A stretch of DNA of 64,000 nt from the NCBI GenBank assembly GCA_013141115.1, contig JABFRP010000002.1:1662647-1726646 (forward strand). The letters are read 5' to 3'. Origin of the DNA: Ferruginibacter sp. (GTDB lineage Bacteria > Bacteroidota > Bacteroidia > Chitinophagales > Chitinophagaceae). Shown one piece after another: positions 33,514 through 43,115 of this stretch. Under the pieces are notes generated by a model. That model saw only the letters and a program-made list of their open reading frames with translations. It had not been told where the DNA came from and made no database searches. The position numbers were made by a program, and so were the translations under genes. Each line of letters opens with the position of its first letter. The stretch's first letter is position 1.

Positions 33514-33573
33514 TCATACCTTCTCTGCTGAAAAAGATTTCTTAGAATGTTTTATGTGTTTATTATTGGTCAT
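33514..33573 (-). CDS. 19-residue Lys-rich leader ORF upstream of asd
   Basis: ATG at 33573 opens a 19-codon frame (MTNNKHIKHSKKSFSAEKV) with five Lys, ending at TGA 33514-33516, 25 bases before the terminator stem. The transcription start predicted from the promoter at 33582-33613 is only about 4 bases before its ATG, so translation would be nearly leaderless. It could be a leader peptide sensing Lys supply. It may equally be a standalone small protein or chance. Too short for standard gene callers. Confidence 0.45.
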   Translation of the reverse strand: MTNNKHIKHSKKSFSAEKV

Positions 33574-33581
33574 TTGCAGGG

Positions 33582-33613
33582 CAAAAGTAATTACAAACTA
33601 TTATTCAGCCAAA
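33582..33613 (-). promoter_or_regulatory. Full Bacteroidota promoter for the asd leader
   Basis: Minus-strand TTTG (33613-33610), a spacer of exactly 20 nt, then TACTTTTG (33589-33582), matching -33 TTTG and -7 TAnnTTTG. This is the best promoter I found in the window. Confidence 0.82.
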
Positions 33614-33647
33614 TTATTTATATTTATATATGTACTAAACTTATAGA

Positions 33648-35366
33648 ATGCTAAAAAGATACTGCTTAACAAGCCTGTTTGCCATGGCTGCTTTTATTGC
33701 CAATGCCCAAATAGCCAACCGGTTTGATATAGTAATAAATGAGCTGATGGCCGACCCAACGCCGCAGGTTGGTTTGCCCAATAATGAGTGGGTAGAATTA
33801 AGAAACACATCATCAACAGTATTCAATTTATTGGGTTGGAGAATTGGTGATGCCGGTGGACAAAGCGGGCCAATGCCCTCTTATAACTTATTGCCCGATA
33901 GTTTTGTAATTGTATGTACCGCCAGTGCTGCAACTGCAATGGCTGCATATGGGCCAACCATTACTGTTACCAGTTTCCCCAGTTTAGACAATACAGGCGA
34001 TGTTATCTTTTTACGCAGCCCCCAAAATAAAATTATACATACAGTAAGCTATACAGATACCTGGTATAAAAACGAATTAAAGAAAGATGGCGGCTGGACA
34101 TTGGAGATGATTGATAGCAAAAACCCTTGCAGTGGATTTACCAACTGGAAAGCAAGTATTGATATAAAAGGCGGAACACCGGGGAAGAAAAATTCGGTTG
34201 ATGCCATTAATGCTGATGGTACAGCGCCGCAATTACTAAACGCTTTTGCAACAGATAGTGTAAATATTAATTTGGTTTTTGATGAACCATTAGACAGTTT
34301 AAAAGCAGCAACTATTGCAAACTATTCCATCAGTGATGGCATTGGATCACCGCAGTCTGCAATTACCGTTTCTCCGGATTTTGATAAAGTAAGTTTAAAA
34401 TTAAACACCGCATTAAGTAGAAACAAAGTGTACACAGTAACCGTATCTGCCGTTTCCGATTGTGCAGGTAACGCCGTTGCATCAAAAAATACAGCCAGGG
34501 TTGGATTAAGTGAAGTGGCAGATAGTTTGACTATTGTTATCAACGAAATTTTGTTCAACCCAAAAAGTAACGGAACGGATTACGTAGAAATTTATAACCG
34601 CAGTAATAAAATCATCGACTTAAAGCAAACTTATATTGCTAACCGCAGCAGCACCGGTGTTATCAGTAATATTAAACAGTTGAGTGCTGATAATTATTTA
34701 CTATTTCCACAGGATTTTATGGTTATCACAGAAGACCCTTCAATTTTAAAAAGAGATTTTATTACTAAGAACATGGATGCATTTGTAACCGTTGCATCCA
34801 TGCCATCATACAATGATGATGAAGGCGATGTAATTATTTTAAATGCACAGGGAAATATTACCGATGAATTGAAATACAACGAAAAATGGCATTTTAAATT
34901 AATTGATAACAGGGAAGGTATTGCAATGGAAAGAATAGATTACAATGCTCCCACGCCACAACAGGATAACTGGCACAGTGCTGCAACTTCAGTTGGCTAC
35001 GGAACACCAACCTATAAAAATTCTCAATATAAAATTAATGATGGCATGCAGGGAGAAATTATAGTTACACCAGAAATAGTTTCTCCGGATAATGATGGCA
35101 TGGATGATTTTTCAACAGTGAATTATACATTTCCATCGGCAGGTTATGTAGTAAACATTACCATTTTTGATGCAGGCGGAAGAGTAGTTCGATATTTACA
35201 ACGTAATGCACTGTGTGGCATTAAAGGCAATTACCGTTGGGATGGGTTAGGAGAAAAAAATCAAAAACTATCTGCAGGTATTTATATTATTTATACAGAG
35301 GTGTTTAATCTTGATGGAAAGAGAAAACAATTTAAAAATACTATTGTACTGGCAAGAAGAAATTAA
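33648..35366 (+). CDS. Secreted protein with two lamin-tail domains
   Basis: The 572-residue protein has a signal peptide (1-20) and two lamin-tail (LTD) domains: one near 24-165 starting IVINELMADPTP...NEWVELRNTS, and one near 295-455 starting IVINEILFNPKSNGTDYVEI. Between them is an Ig-like SbsA/Big_5-type segment (about 185-285). The C-terminus (about 480-572) resembles FlgD-like/T9SS-type domains (VVNITIFDAGGRVVR, then AGIYIIYTEVF). Such proteins are exported to the surface in Bacteroidota. It is convergent with the next gene, five bases apart. Confidence 0.85.
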   Translation: MLKRYCLTSLFAMAAFIANAQIANRFDIVINELMADPTPQVGLPNNEWVELRNTSSTVFNLLGWRIGDAGGQSGPMPSYNLLPDSFVIVCTASAATAMAAYGPTITVTSFPSLDNTGDVIFLRSPQNKIIHTVSYTDTWYKNELKKDGGWTLEMIDSKNPCSGFTNWKASIDIKGGTPGKKNSVDAINADGTAPQLLNAFATDSVNINLVFDEPLDSLKAATIANYSISDGIGSPQSAITVSPDFDKVSLKLNTALSRNKVYTVTVSAVSDCAGNAVASKNTARVGLSEVADSLTIVINEILFNPKSNGTDYVEIYNRSNKIIDLKQTYIANRSSTGVISNIKQLSADNYLLFPQDFMVITEDPSILKRDFITKNMDAFVTVASMPSYNDDEGDVIILNAQGNITDELKYNEKWHFKLIDNREGIAMERIDYNAPTPQQDNWHSAATSVGYGTPTYKNSQYKINDGMQGEIIVTPEIVSPDNDGMDDFSTVNYTFPSAGYVVNITIFDAGGRVVRYLQRNALCGIKGNYRWDGLGEKNQKLSAGIYIIYTEVFNLDGKRKQFKNTIVLARRN

Positions 35367-35371
35367 GGCAT

Positions 35372-37777
35372 TTATTCAAATAGCTTTTCTTCATGTGTAA
35401 GCTGGCCATTTTTATTGATCCCTTCAATAACCACCCGTATTTTTTTACAGTTATCGCTGTTATAAAAAGGCACTTTTATACGCCTGGTCTTTTTATCCAT
35501 TATTAAAAAAGGATTCCAGTAAAGAGTGCTTCGGTAATCGGGTTTATTGGGGTCGTTTGTAGTAGCGTAATCCGGCATATAAAATTCTTTAATAGCCGAG
35601 TAGCCATAAATATTTACAAAATCAAGGCCTTTAACAGCAGCATTTTCGCTACCTTTTTTGGTATAGATGGCTATTGCCCCACCAGCACCACCGCCTGATG
35701 CGCCAAAAAATGGTGGCCGGTAAACTTTTATCATGGCAATATCGTTCATCGACATAGATTGTACCATGCTGATATCGGAATTGGTTTCATTTAAAAAAAG
35801 ACTGGTGGCACTTCCCCGCCAGCTTACGCTTTGTCCATCGGCGCTTACCTGCAGGCCTGCAACTTTGCCTCTTAAATAATCCAGTACGCTTAAAGCAGAT
35901 TGTGCAAAAGGGTCATCTTGCATCGTAAAAGTATATCCATCGCCGCCACTAAAAAATCCGGAAGTATATTCTTCTTCCAATTTTTCTTTTAGTGATTTTG
36001 TTTTGCTGGCTACAATAACCGTTTTAAGGGTTTTTACTTTATTACTTTCTAAATAAGAACGTTGCAATGCAGCCAGCTTCATGTTTTTTTGAAACGAAGA
36101 ACTATCTGGTTTTAAATTAAAATAAAGTGAAGAAAGTAAATTTGATGATGGTGAAGTTGCATTGGCAATTTCATTTTTAAAAGAAAAACTGGCAACGGAA
36201 GTTAGTCTCTTTTCCTTATCATTATTTATTTGATAATACAGTTTTGCAGTATCAAATAAATACATACCCGTAAGCCTGAATTGTCCGTCGGCACTCAACG
36301 GCAATATAATAAAATCGCTGGTTTTGCTTTTAGTTTTTAAATAACAGATCAACTCTTTTTTTGCCAGCTGTGTTTTTGATAAACCATATACATTGCCTCT
36401 AACAGAAAGATAATTATCAACCGGAAAAGTTATTTTGGGCCATTGTTTTGCCAGCAGGTTTTCCCACTTAAATCTTCTCCACCCGTTAGTCATCATCACA
36501 AGGTCCAGGTGTTGTTTTACCGAATCTGCATCACTTGAAAAATAGTATGCAGGATTGTATACATACCCTTTCAGATCGCTGGTAAGCAATAAATGCGAAT
36601 AAATACTTTCTTCATTATTGGTAGCAGGGTTAATGCCGGCATCGGTAACAGCAATGGATAAATTACTGATTATAGTATCTCCTACATCTATCTGTAAAGT
36701 ATTATGACCATGCTTGGCCATATTTTTTTCGATGGCATGCAAATCGGTAATAAACGAATAATTATTATGATTGATAAACACTAATCGTTCCGCAACAGGT
36801 ATTTGTGCTGCATTAAAAACAGTTAACTGCAAAATGCCATCATTAAAATCTTCTGTTACAATGGAGGCGTTAACTTCTTTTTTAACGCTCATATTTATTT
36901 TGGCACTGTACACCATTTGATGCTGCATTTGTGCCACCACCATATAAGAAGTAAAAGCTTCATCAGCACTGTCGGGTCTTTTTAACGTGTACTGTAAACC
37001 ATCTTCGCCATTGCTTATACTTAATGCAACAGCTTGTTTTTTTGCATCAGGTAAAAAGGTTTCATGCTGTATGCCCTTTTTATCTTTCCAAACTGCTTTG
37101 TATTTTTCGCCGGCTAATGGGGTAATTGAAAAATAACCCATGCCATTATGTGCAGCAGCAAACGAAGTTATTTTTTTTGCAGTTTCATTAATGATGTTTC
37201 CGCTTACAAAAACCGGAACACCTTCCTGATCGGTGGCCTTAAATGCCACACGGCAGCTGATGCCTTCCACCAAATCGCCACCCTCTGGAAAAAGTGTTAA
37301 ACTAAAAGTGGTAACTGGTGCCGGTAATTTTTTTGCAGTATTGGTTGCCGGAATTATTTGAACTGGTTTTAAATAAAGTAATGTAGAATCAAAGTTTAAC
37401 ATCCACGAGGTATAGGCCCTGATGAATAACTGTGTATTACTTATGCTATCAGGTAAATCAAAATTAGATGCTGCCCCAGATTCGTATACCGGCATTATTT
37501 TTTTTTGCAGTATGCTGCCTTTATCATCAATTAACTCGGCATATACTGTTTTGCTTAAAGAAGAAATAAGGTTATCTGCAGTGAGATAGGCTTTAAACCA
37601 AATGGTTTCGCCGGCGTTGTAATAGTTTTTATCAAGATGGAGATAGATCTTTTCCTGGGGATATTTCTCTCCCATAATGGTAACCAGGGAATCGATGCGT
37701 TGTGCAGTAATGCCATTGCTAAAAGCTAAAAGAAAGATCGGGAATAAGATATTTTTACAAACACTTTTTTTTATCAT
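35372..37777 (-). CDS. Secreted MG2/plug-domain envelope protein
   Basis: The 801-residue protein has a signal peptide (1-25), an alpha-2-macroglobulin MG2-like start (EKIYLHLDKNYYNAGETIWF, about 40-60) and beta-rich middle domains. A C-terminal TonB-receptor plug-like domain (about 625-730) contains LSVLDYLRGKVAGLQVS and GGAGGAIAIYTKKG. It lacks a beta-barrel, so it is not a transporter by itself. Proteins of this plan are frequent in Bacteroidota with unknown role, perhaps in envelope anchoring or assembly. Confidence 0.85.
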   Translation of the reverse strand: MIKKSVCKNILFPIFLLAFSNGITAQRIDSLVTIMGEKYPQEKIYLHLDKNYYNAGETIWFKAYLTADNLISSLSKTVYAELIDDKGSILQKKIMPVYESGAASNFDLPDSISNTQLFIRAYTSWMLNFDSTLLYLKPVQIIPATNTAKKLPAPVTTFSLTLFPEGGDLVEGISCRVAFKATDQEGVPVFVSGNIINETAKKITSFAAAHNGMGYFSITPLAGEKYKAVWKDKKGIQHETFLPDAKKQAVALSISNGEDGLQYTLKRPDSADEAFTSYMVVAQMQHQMVYSAKINMSVKKEVNASIVTEDFNDGILQLTVFNAAQIPVAERLVFINHNNYSFITDLHAIEKNMAKHGHNTLQIDVGDTIISNLSIAVTDAGINPATNNEESIYSHLLLTSDLKGYVYNPAYYFSSDADSVKQHLDLVMMTNGWRRFKWENLLAKQWPKITFPVDNYLSVRGNVYGLSKTQLAKKELICYLKTKSKTSDFIILPLSADGQFRLTGMYLFDTAKLYYQINNDKEKRLTSVASFSFKNEIANATSPSSNLLSSLYFNLKPDSSSFQKNMKLAALQRSYLESNKVKTLKTVIVASKTKSLKEKLEEEYTSGFFSGGDGYTFTMQDDPFAQSALSVLDYLRGKVAGLQVSADGQSVSWRGSATSLFLNETNSDISMVQSMSMNDIAMIKVYRPPFFGASGGGAGGAIAIYTKKGSENAAVKGLDFVNIYGYSAIKEFYMPDYATTNDPNKPDYRSTLYWNPFLIMDKKTRRIKVPFYNSDNCKKIRVVIEGINKNGQLTHEEKLFE

Positions 37778-37812
37778 TTTAAGACAATTGATCTTTTACA
37801 GGTTGATAAAAT

Positions 37813-38115
37813 TTATGGCCTTAAATCGTCCACACTTATCCGGTTAATATCATCATCCGAAATTTTATCCGGCATGTTTAATAAAACAGAACGTATAACC
37901 AGAAAGCCACCAAAAGCACAGATCAAGCCAAAGAAAGCTAATGGAATAATATTCGCCAGTCCAAAAAGTAAGATGCCTAAAGTAATGCCAATAATTTCAA
38001 AAACAAACCAGCAAACAATGGTATAAATTTTCCATGTAAGTGGCTTAAGTCCTTTTTGAAGAGCTATTTTTTTTATCTCTTTGGCAATAAATATTAACGC
38101 AATAATTTCTATCAT
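37813..38115 (-). CDS. Small membrane protein
   Basis: From the ATG at 38115 the protein has about 100 residues with three hydrophobic segments (about 1-12, 30-50 and 55-75) and an acidic C-terminus containing DKISDDDINRISVDDLRP. No known domain is recognised. The upstream TTG start is less likely. Probably monocistronic or co-transcribed with the 35372 gene (35 bases downstream). Confidence 0.7.
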   Translation of the reverse strand: MIEIIALIFIAKEIKKIALQKGLKPLTWKIYTIVCWFVFEIIGITLGILLFGLANIIPLAFFGLICAFGGFLVIRSVLLNMPDKISDDDINRISVDDLRP

Positions 38116-38201
38116 ACTTTCTTTTTCAGCATCACACAACCGGCAGGTAATTTTAAACCCTACCGTAGTTTGACATTAATAAATCTCTTTACTTTTAGCT
38201 G

Positions 38202-39125
38202 TTATACCAAATCAATATCAAAGTTTACCAGCTGCACAAATTCACTCAGCCTGGCATCAATATCTTCTTTAGTTATTTCTTTTAATCTTTCCGGGCCAAA
38301 TTTTTCTACACAAAAACTTGCCATTGCACTGCCAATAATGATGGCAGTTTTCATATTGTCAAAACTGATGTCTTTGGTTTTTGCAAGATGGCCGATAAAG
38401 CCGCCGGCAAAAGTATCACCAGCACCGGTGGGGTCAAATACCTCTTCTAACGGCAGGGCCGGGGCGAAGAACACATGGCTTTCGTGAAACAGTAAAGCGC
38501 CATGTTCCCCTTTTTTTATAATTAAGAAGGCTGGCCCCATTTCCATTATTTTACGGGCCGCTTTTACTAAAGATAACTCGCCGCTTAATTGCCTTGCTTC
38601 ACCATCATTAACCAAAAGTACATCTACTTTTTTCAATACTTCTTTTAAATCGTCCATGGCAATATCCATCCAAAAATTCATGGTGTCCATTACAATTAAT
38701 TTAGGGCGCACCTTTAATTGATTAATAACACTCAATTGTAATTTAGGCATCAGGTTGCCCAGCATTAAAAACTCTGCACCCTGAAAAGATTCCGGCACCA
38801 CAGGATTAAAATCGGCCAGTACATTTAAATCGGTTACCAGCGTATCACGGGTGTTCATATCAATATGATATTTGCCGCTCCAGAAAAATGATTTTTTATC
38901 GGGCACAATTTCCACACCATCTAATTCTACGCCACGGCTTTTAAGTTCATCCATTTCTTCCTGCGGAAAATCGTACCCCACAATAGATATTTGCTGAACT
39001 GGAGTAACAAAATTGCTTGCTGCATATGCTACATAAGTTGCCGAGCCGCCAATGATCTTATCTGTTTTACCAAAAGGGGTTTCAATAGCATCAAAAGCCA
39101 TGGTGCCAACTGTAATAAGTGCCAT
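38202..39125 (-). CDS. PfkB-family carbohydrate/nucleoside kinase
   Basis: The 307-residue protein has the ribokinase-family fold: a Gly-rich start with IIGGSATYVAYAASN (near 25-39), and the C-terminal signature DPTGAGDTFAGGF (near 230-242), which holds the catalytic Asp and anion hole. The substrate (sugar or nucleoside) cannot be told. It is a single gene between two unrelated neighbours. Confidence 0.9.
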   Translation of the reverse strand: MALITVGTMAFDAIETPFGKTDKIIGGSATYVAYAASNFVTPVQQISIVGYDFPQEEMDELKSRGVELDGVEIVPDKKSFFWSGKYHIDMNTRDTLVTDLNVLADFNPVVPESFQGAEFLMLGNLMPKLQLSVINQLKVRPKLIVMDTMNFWMDIAMDDLKEVLKKVDVLLVNDGEARQLSGELSLVKAARKIMEMGPAFLIIKKGEHGALLFHESHVFFAPALPLEEVFDPTGAGDTFAGGFIGHLAKTKDISFDNMKTAIIIGSAMASFCVEKFGPERLKEITKEDIDARLSEFVQLVNFDIDLV

Positions 39126-39368
39126 AAATTAAATGTTAGTGTTAGATGTAGTGGGTAAAATTATTTTAAGTGCAAAAGTAATAGATTAATATAAGATGAT
39201 TGGTGGTAAATTTATGAATTATTGGAGGTTTTATCATACGCTTTGTTAAAAGTTCAATAATGAGATTATTGTTGAAGAGTGCAGAGCCAGTGAAGCCAAA
39301 TAGTATTGCAGAAGCCAGGGATCAAATTTTAATAACAAAACACAATTAAAAACCTTTGTGGGTTGAGT

Positions 39369-39977
39369 ATGCTTATACAAATTCATCCTGTTGATCCGCA
39401 ACCACGTTTAGTAAAACAGGTTGCCGAATGCCTTAAAGATGGCGGAGTAATTATTTACCCTACCGATACTATTTATGGACTGGGTTGCGATATTATGCAA
39501 CACAAAGCGGTGGAACGTATTTGTAAAATAAAAAATATAGATCCACAAAAAGCGCAACTGAGCTTTATTTGCAGCGACCTGAGCCATTTAAGTGATTACA
39601 CAAAAAGTATTGATACGCCATTGTATAGAATGCTGAAGAATTATTTGCCAGGCCCCTACACTTTTATTTTACCTGCCAGTAAACAAGTGCCCAAAATTTT
39701 ACAAAGCAAAAAAAGCACTATTGGTTTAAGGGTGCCGGATAATGTTATTTGCCATCATATTTTAGAGGCTTTGGGCAATCCTATTTTAAGCGCCTCTTTA
39801 CCCGGCGATATGGTGGAAGAATATACCGACCCCGAAGTGATATTTGAAAAATTTGGCCACCTGGTAGATTTTGTAGTTGATGGTGGCATTGGTGGTATGG
39901 TACCATCAACCATGGTAGATTGCACTACCGATAACTGGGAAATTTTGCGGCAGGGTTTAGGAGAGTGGGAAGCATAA
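39369..39977 (+). CDS. Sua5/YciO/YrdC-family protein
   Basis: The 202-residue protein carries the YrdC fold: GGVIIYPTDTIYGLGCDI (about 26-43), then KAQLSFICSDL, LLKNYLPGPYTFILPA-like region and TIGLRVPDN, with DGGIGGMVPSTMVDC near the end. The KxRx(S/T) region of TsaC (needed for threonylcarbamoyl-AMP synthesis) is replaced by PQKAQLSF, so it is closer to YciO than to TsaC. I chose the ATG at 39369 over an upstream TTG. Terminator at 39976. Confidence 0.88.
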   Translation: MLIQIHPVDPQPRLVKQVAECLKDGGVIIYPTDTIYGLGCDIMQHKAVERICKIKNIDPQKAQLSFICSDLSHLSDYTKSIDTPLYRMLKNYLPGPYTFILPASKQVPKILQSKKSTIGLRVPDNVICHHILEALGNPILSASLPGDMVEEYTDPEVIFEKFGHLVDFVVDGGIGGMVPSTMVDCTTDNWEILRQGLGEWEA

Positions 39978-40006
39978 AAAAGCCCCACTTTGCAGCGGAG
40001 CTTTTT
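39976..40006 (+). terminator. Terminator between convergent genes
   Basis: AAAAAGC (39976-39982) pairs with GCTTTTT (40000-40006) with inner C/G pairs, followed by T-rich DNA; symmetric enough to act on the minus strand too. Confidence 0.7.
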
Positions 40007-40028
40007 ACTTTCAATTGTGCAAAAATTA

Positions 40029-40334
40029 TTAATTTCTATCTCTATTGTTGTGTTTTTTACGATAAATTTTACGGCTTGCCTGTCTTTTATCCTGACGGAT
40101 ATCTTTTCTTTCGGCAGTCGTTACCTGTCCATCGGCTCTTGCTGTTCTTACTTCCTGGCGAATCTCTTTTTGATCTTTTGCTAAATTCACTGTTTCTGCT
40201 TTGGTTAACTCGCCACTTTTTACGCCTTGTTTAATGCGTTGGTGCTGGTGTTTTGCACGTGGTTTAACTTGTGCCTGGGCGCTGGTTAAAAATGCGCCTA
40301 AAATAATTGCTGTTGCTAATACTGCTGCTTTCAT
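40029..40334 (-). CDS. Small basic secreted protein
   Basis: From the ATG at 40334 the protein has 101 residues with a signal peptide (MKAAVLATAIILGAFLTSAQAQ). The mature part is highly charged (Lys, Arg, Gln, Asp), with two related helical segments: RIKQGVKSGELTKAETVNLA and EVRTARADGQVTTAERKDIR. Each has a G-x-L/V-T-x-A-E turn, an EF-hand-like or helical-hairpin repeat. Function unknown; similar small proteins are common in Bacteroidota. Confidence 0.78.
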   Translation of the reverse strand: MKAAVLATAIILGAFLTSAQAQVKPRAKHQHQRIKQGVKSGELTKAETVNLAKDQKEIRQEVRTARADGQVTTAERKDIRQDKRQASRKIYRKKHNNRDRN

Positions 40335-40437
40335 AAAGTTGTTTTTTAAATTTCTGAATAAAGGTGAATGAATACGTTTTATAAAATACATAGATGGCAG
40401 AAGTAGATAAAGGTTTAAAGACGGAGTAAATTTTTTT

Positions 40438-41034
40438 TTAAAACAGCAGGTCTTTAAGCGGCAGAATATTAAAACTTTTACGATGGTATTGGCACAAACC
40501 ATGCACTTCAATAGCCTTACGGTGTAGCGCTGTACCGTAGCCTTTATTTTTATCCCAGCCATAAAAAGGAAAAGCAGCGTGGGCTTGGTACATAAATTCA
40601 TCCCGGTAAGTTTTGGCTAAAATACTTGCAGCTGCAATGGAAGCATATTTGCCATCGCCTTTAATAATACAATGGTGCGTTATTTTTTTATAGGGTTTAA
40701 AGCGGTTGCCATCTATCAGTAAAAGTTCGGGTGTTGTTGTTAATTGATCTAAAGAAAGGTGCATGGCTTTAAAGCTGGCTTGCAAAATATTGATGCTGTC
40801 TATCTCATCATTATCAACCGACGCTACTGCAAAAGCAATACTCTCTTTTTCTATTATTGGCCGCAGTTGATCTCTTTGTTTTTCTTTTAATTGTTTACTA
40901 TCGTTTAATAAAGGATGAAAAAAATCGACCGGTAAAATAACAGCCGCTGCAAATACCGGCCCGGCATAGCAGCCACGTCCGGCTTCATCAAGGCCGGCTT
41001 CGGTAAGTTGGGTTTGATAATGAGAGAGCAGCAA
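40438..41034 (-). CDS. rnhB: Ribonuclease HII
   Basis: The 198-residue enzyme shows [21 protein letters not shown] near residues 12-32 (catalytic Asp-Glu pair), [29 protein letters not shown] with the third acidic site, and GYGTALH near 165. It removes RNA, including single ribonucleotides, from DNA. The start is a TTG at 41034; no in-frame ATG exists between it and the upstream stop, and this start matches the usual N-terminus. It is followed on the minus strand by the small secreted gene. Confidence 0.94.
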   Translation of the reverse strand: MLLSHYQTQLTEAGLDEAGRGCYAGPVFAAAVILPVDFFHPLLNDSKQLKEKQRDQLRPIIEKESIAFAVASVDNDEIDSINILQASFKAMHLSLDQLTTTPELLLIDGNRFKPYKKITHHCIIKGDGKYASIAAASILAKTYRDEFMYQAHAAFPFYGWDKNKGYGTALHRKAIEVHGLCQYHRKSFNILPLKDLLF

Positions 41035-41050
41035 TTTTTTTGGCGTAAAA

Positions 41051-41890
41051 TTATTGATTTAATGAATAGCAAAAGGTAAGCCCCAGCCAGTAGCCTTCAG
41101 TTTTTTTTGAGGCTGCTGAATATTTAAAATGTGCAATAGAGTAATAGCCATCTGTAATCAGGCTGACATTTTTGGAGAGCTTATATTCGGTGCCTAAATA
41201 AAGTATGTAAGAAAGATAATAATCAGTTTTTGCTTTATAGCTTTTATTGGTAATAGGGCTTTGTTTTTCATCAAACCGGTGGGCTGTAGTATTCCATGTA
41301 TAAATAGTATTGCTATAACTTTCTTCAATAGTATTTTTTACAGTGGTGCCAATACTTATACCATTGCCAATTATAAACCGCATTTTATCTCTGAATAAAT
41401 ATCGGGTTTTAAAGTAAATGGAATTTTGCCAATCTATAATTTTTTTTCTTTGTTCCAGGCGAACACGATCTATTATAGTGACTTTAGTAGTATCTGAAGG
41501 ATAGCGGGGATCATTGGTGAAACCATCCTGGTTAGGAGAATAGTAGATGGTTTTAAAATGAAAGCCGGTTTTCCACTCTAATTCTCTTTTATGCAAAAAT
41601 CTTCCAGCATTATTTTTAAATAAGGATTTTCCAGCTGCAATAGCTGCAGTACCATCAGGACTTACAAAAAAGAAACCGTCTTTGGGTATAAAAGCCAGTT
41701 GCATTGTATCTAACAGGTAAGGGATAGTCGTCCTGTCGGCGTACATATTTTTCCATTCACTACGGTCAATCTGGTAAACTTCCGTTCCGGCCATGGCAGA
41801 AAAATAAACATGATCAAAGAAAATTTTTTTCTGTTGTGCCATTGCAGTATTAATAAAAGCCAGCAGCAGCAAAGTGTTTATTGTTTTCAT
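41051..41890 (-). CDS. Secreted or outer-membrane protein of unknown function
   Basis: From the ATG at 41890 the protein has 279 residues with a signal peptide ([19 protein letters not shown]). It is Tyr- and Lys-rich with alternating hydrophobic strands, for example the C-terminal [14 protein letters not shown] and [15 protein letters not shown], suggesting an outer-membrane beta-barrel. No family was recognised. It stops 16 bases before the rnhB start. Confidence 0.75.
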   Translation of the reverse strand: MKTINTLLLLAFINTAMAQQKKIFFDHVYFSAMAGTEVYQIDRSEWKNMYADRTTIPYLLDTMQLAFIPKDGFFFVSPDGTAAIAAGKSLFKNNAGRFLHKRELEWKTGFHFKTIYYSPNQDGFTNDPRYPSDTTKVTIIDRVRLEQRKKIIDWQNSIYFKTRYLFRDKMRFIIGNGISIGTTVKNTIEESYSNTIYTWNTTAHRFDEKQSPITNKSYKAKTDYYLSYILYLGTEYKLSKNVSLITDGYYSIAHFKYSAASKKTEGYWLGLTFCYSLNQ

Positions 41891-41964
41891 GTAAAGTAAT
41901 ATTGAAGATAAGACATTGCAATAAAATACTTTGCTGCCTGTACCTAAAACAAACATTGCTGTAG

Positions 41965-41972
41965 TAAATTTG
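41965..41972 (+). promoter_or_regulatory. -7 promoter element very close to ctaA start
   Basis: TAAATTTG matches TAnnTTTG and ends eight bases before the ctaA ATG (41981), so the mRNA would have a leader of about 5 bases or less. No good -33 element is seen. Confidence 0.45.
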
Positions 41973-41980
41973 CAGCTACT

Positions 41981-43033
41981 ATGGATACAGCATTAACGGA
42001 ACGCAATAACCGGCAAGTGGCCATCTGGCTTTTAATTGGTGTGGGCATGATCATCATACAGGTTTTAATTGGTGGTATTACCCGCCTTACAGAATCTGGT
42101 TTATCCATTACCGAATGGAAACCCATTACCGGCGCATTACCTCCATTAAATGATGCCGCCTGGCAGGCAGAGTTTGACCGCTACAAAGTAACCGACCAGT
42201 TTAAATACGTACACCAGGGCTTTACATTAAGCGACTTTAAATTTATTTTTTTCTGGGAGTGGTTTCATCGCTTGTGGGCAAGATTACTGGGTGTGGTTTT
42301 TTTAATTGGGTTTGTTTATTTTTTAGCCAAAAAGAAATTTAATAAAAAAATGATATTGCCAATGGTGGTACTTTTTTTATTGGGCGGTTTACAAGGTGCT
42401 ATTGGTTGGCTAATGGTAAAAAGTGGTTTGGTACCCGAAAAATATTTTGTTGGCCATATTGAATTGGCTACCCATTTTATAGCAGCTTTAGGTTTACTGG
42501 CGTATACATTGTGGTTTGCTTTAAGCTTGCTTATAAAACCCGAACAAAAAATATTTAATGCAGGCTTACAAAAATTTTTACTCACCATATTGGTGGTTTT
42601 AATAGTGCAATTATTTTATGGTGCATTTATGGCGGGGTTAAGGGCCGCAGTATCGGCACCTACATGGCCCGATATTAATGGCCGCATGATTCCAGATGGA
42701 ATGGATGAACTTTCTCCTTGGGTAAAAAATGTAACCAACAATAATATTACTGTTCATTTTATTCATCGTGGGTTGGCCTATTTACTTTTTGTACTGGTGG
42801 TGCTTTGGTGGCTTAAAACAAAAATAATCAGCGGTAATGTATTATTCAGCAGGCTGCGATCATCATTAATGATAATAGTATTATTGCAGGTGCTGTTGGG
42901 AATAATTACAGTTTTAAACGCCACCCACAGCAATCAATTTGTAGTATTTGGTGTGCTGCACCAATGCGTTGCCATGTTACTGCTGATGTGTGTGGTTACC
43001 ATTTTATATGTACTTAGAAAAAGAAATTTGTAA
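41981..43033 (+). CDS. ctaA: Heme A synthase (CtaA/COX15)
   Basis: The 350-residue membrane protein has eight TM segments in two homologous halves and the CtaA/COX15 signatures: LIGGITRLTESGLSITEWKPITGALPP split around residues 26-50, the WEWFHRLWARLLG segment (His ligand), GHIELATHF, then in the second half IHRGLAYLLF and GVLHQCVAMLL with paired His. It oxidises the C8 methyl of heme o to heme a for the aa3-type oxidase encoded at 4435-10951. It is separated from the cox operon by about 30 kb. Confidence 0.94.
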   Translation: MDTALTERNNRQVAIWLLIGVGMIIIQVLIGGITRLTESGLSITEWKPITGALPPLNDAAWQAEFDRYKVTDQFKYVHQGFTLSDFKFIFFWEWFHRLWARLLGVVFLIGFVYFLAKKKFNKKMILPMVVLFLLGGLQGAIGWLMVKSGLVPEKYFVGHIELATHFIAALGLLAYTLWFALSLLIKPEQKIFNAGLQKFLLTILVVLIVQLFYGAFMAGLRAAVSAPTWPDINGRMIPDGMDELSPWVKNVTNNNITVHFIHRGLAYLLFVLVVLWWLKTKIISGNVLFSRLRSSLMIIVLLQVLLGIITVLNATHSNQFVVFGVLHQCVAMLLLMCVVTILYVLRKRNL

Positions 43034-43066
43034 TAAAAAGTATTAGGCTTTACACAATAATACTGT

Positions 43067-43099
43067 TTTGCAAACTGTGTGTTTTTTTTAGTACATTTA
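43067..43099 (+). promoter_or_regulatory. Near-consensus promoter for the patatin gene
   Basis: TTTG (43067-43070), 21-nt spacer, TACATTTA (43092-43099), with one mismatch to TAnnTTTG, lies 17 bases before the start codon at 43116. Confidence 0.45.
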
Positions 43100-43115
43100 A
43101 TCAACCACAGCATAT

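Noticed and set aside
33459..33613. Lysine riboswitch before asd
   Set aside because: The leader is too short and shows none of the conserved multi-helix core of the L box.
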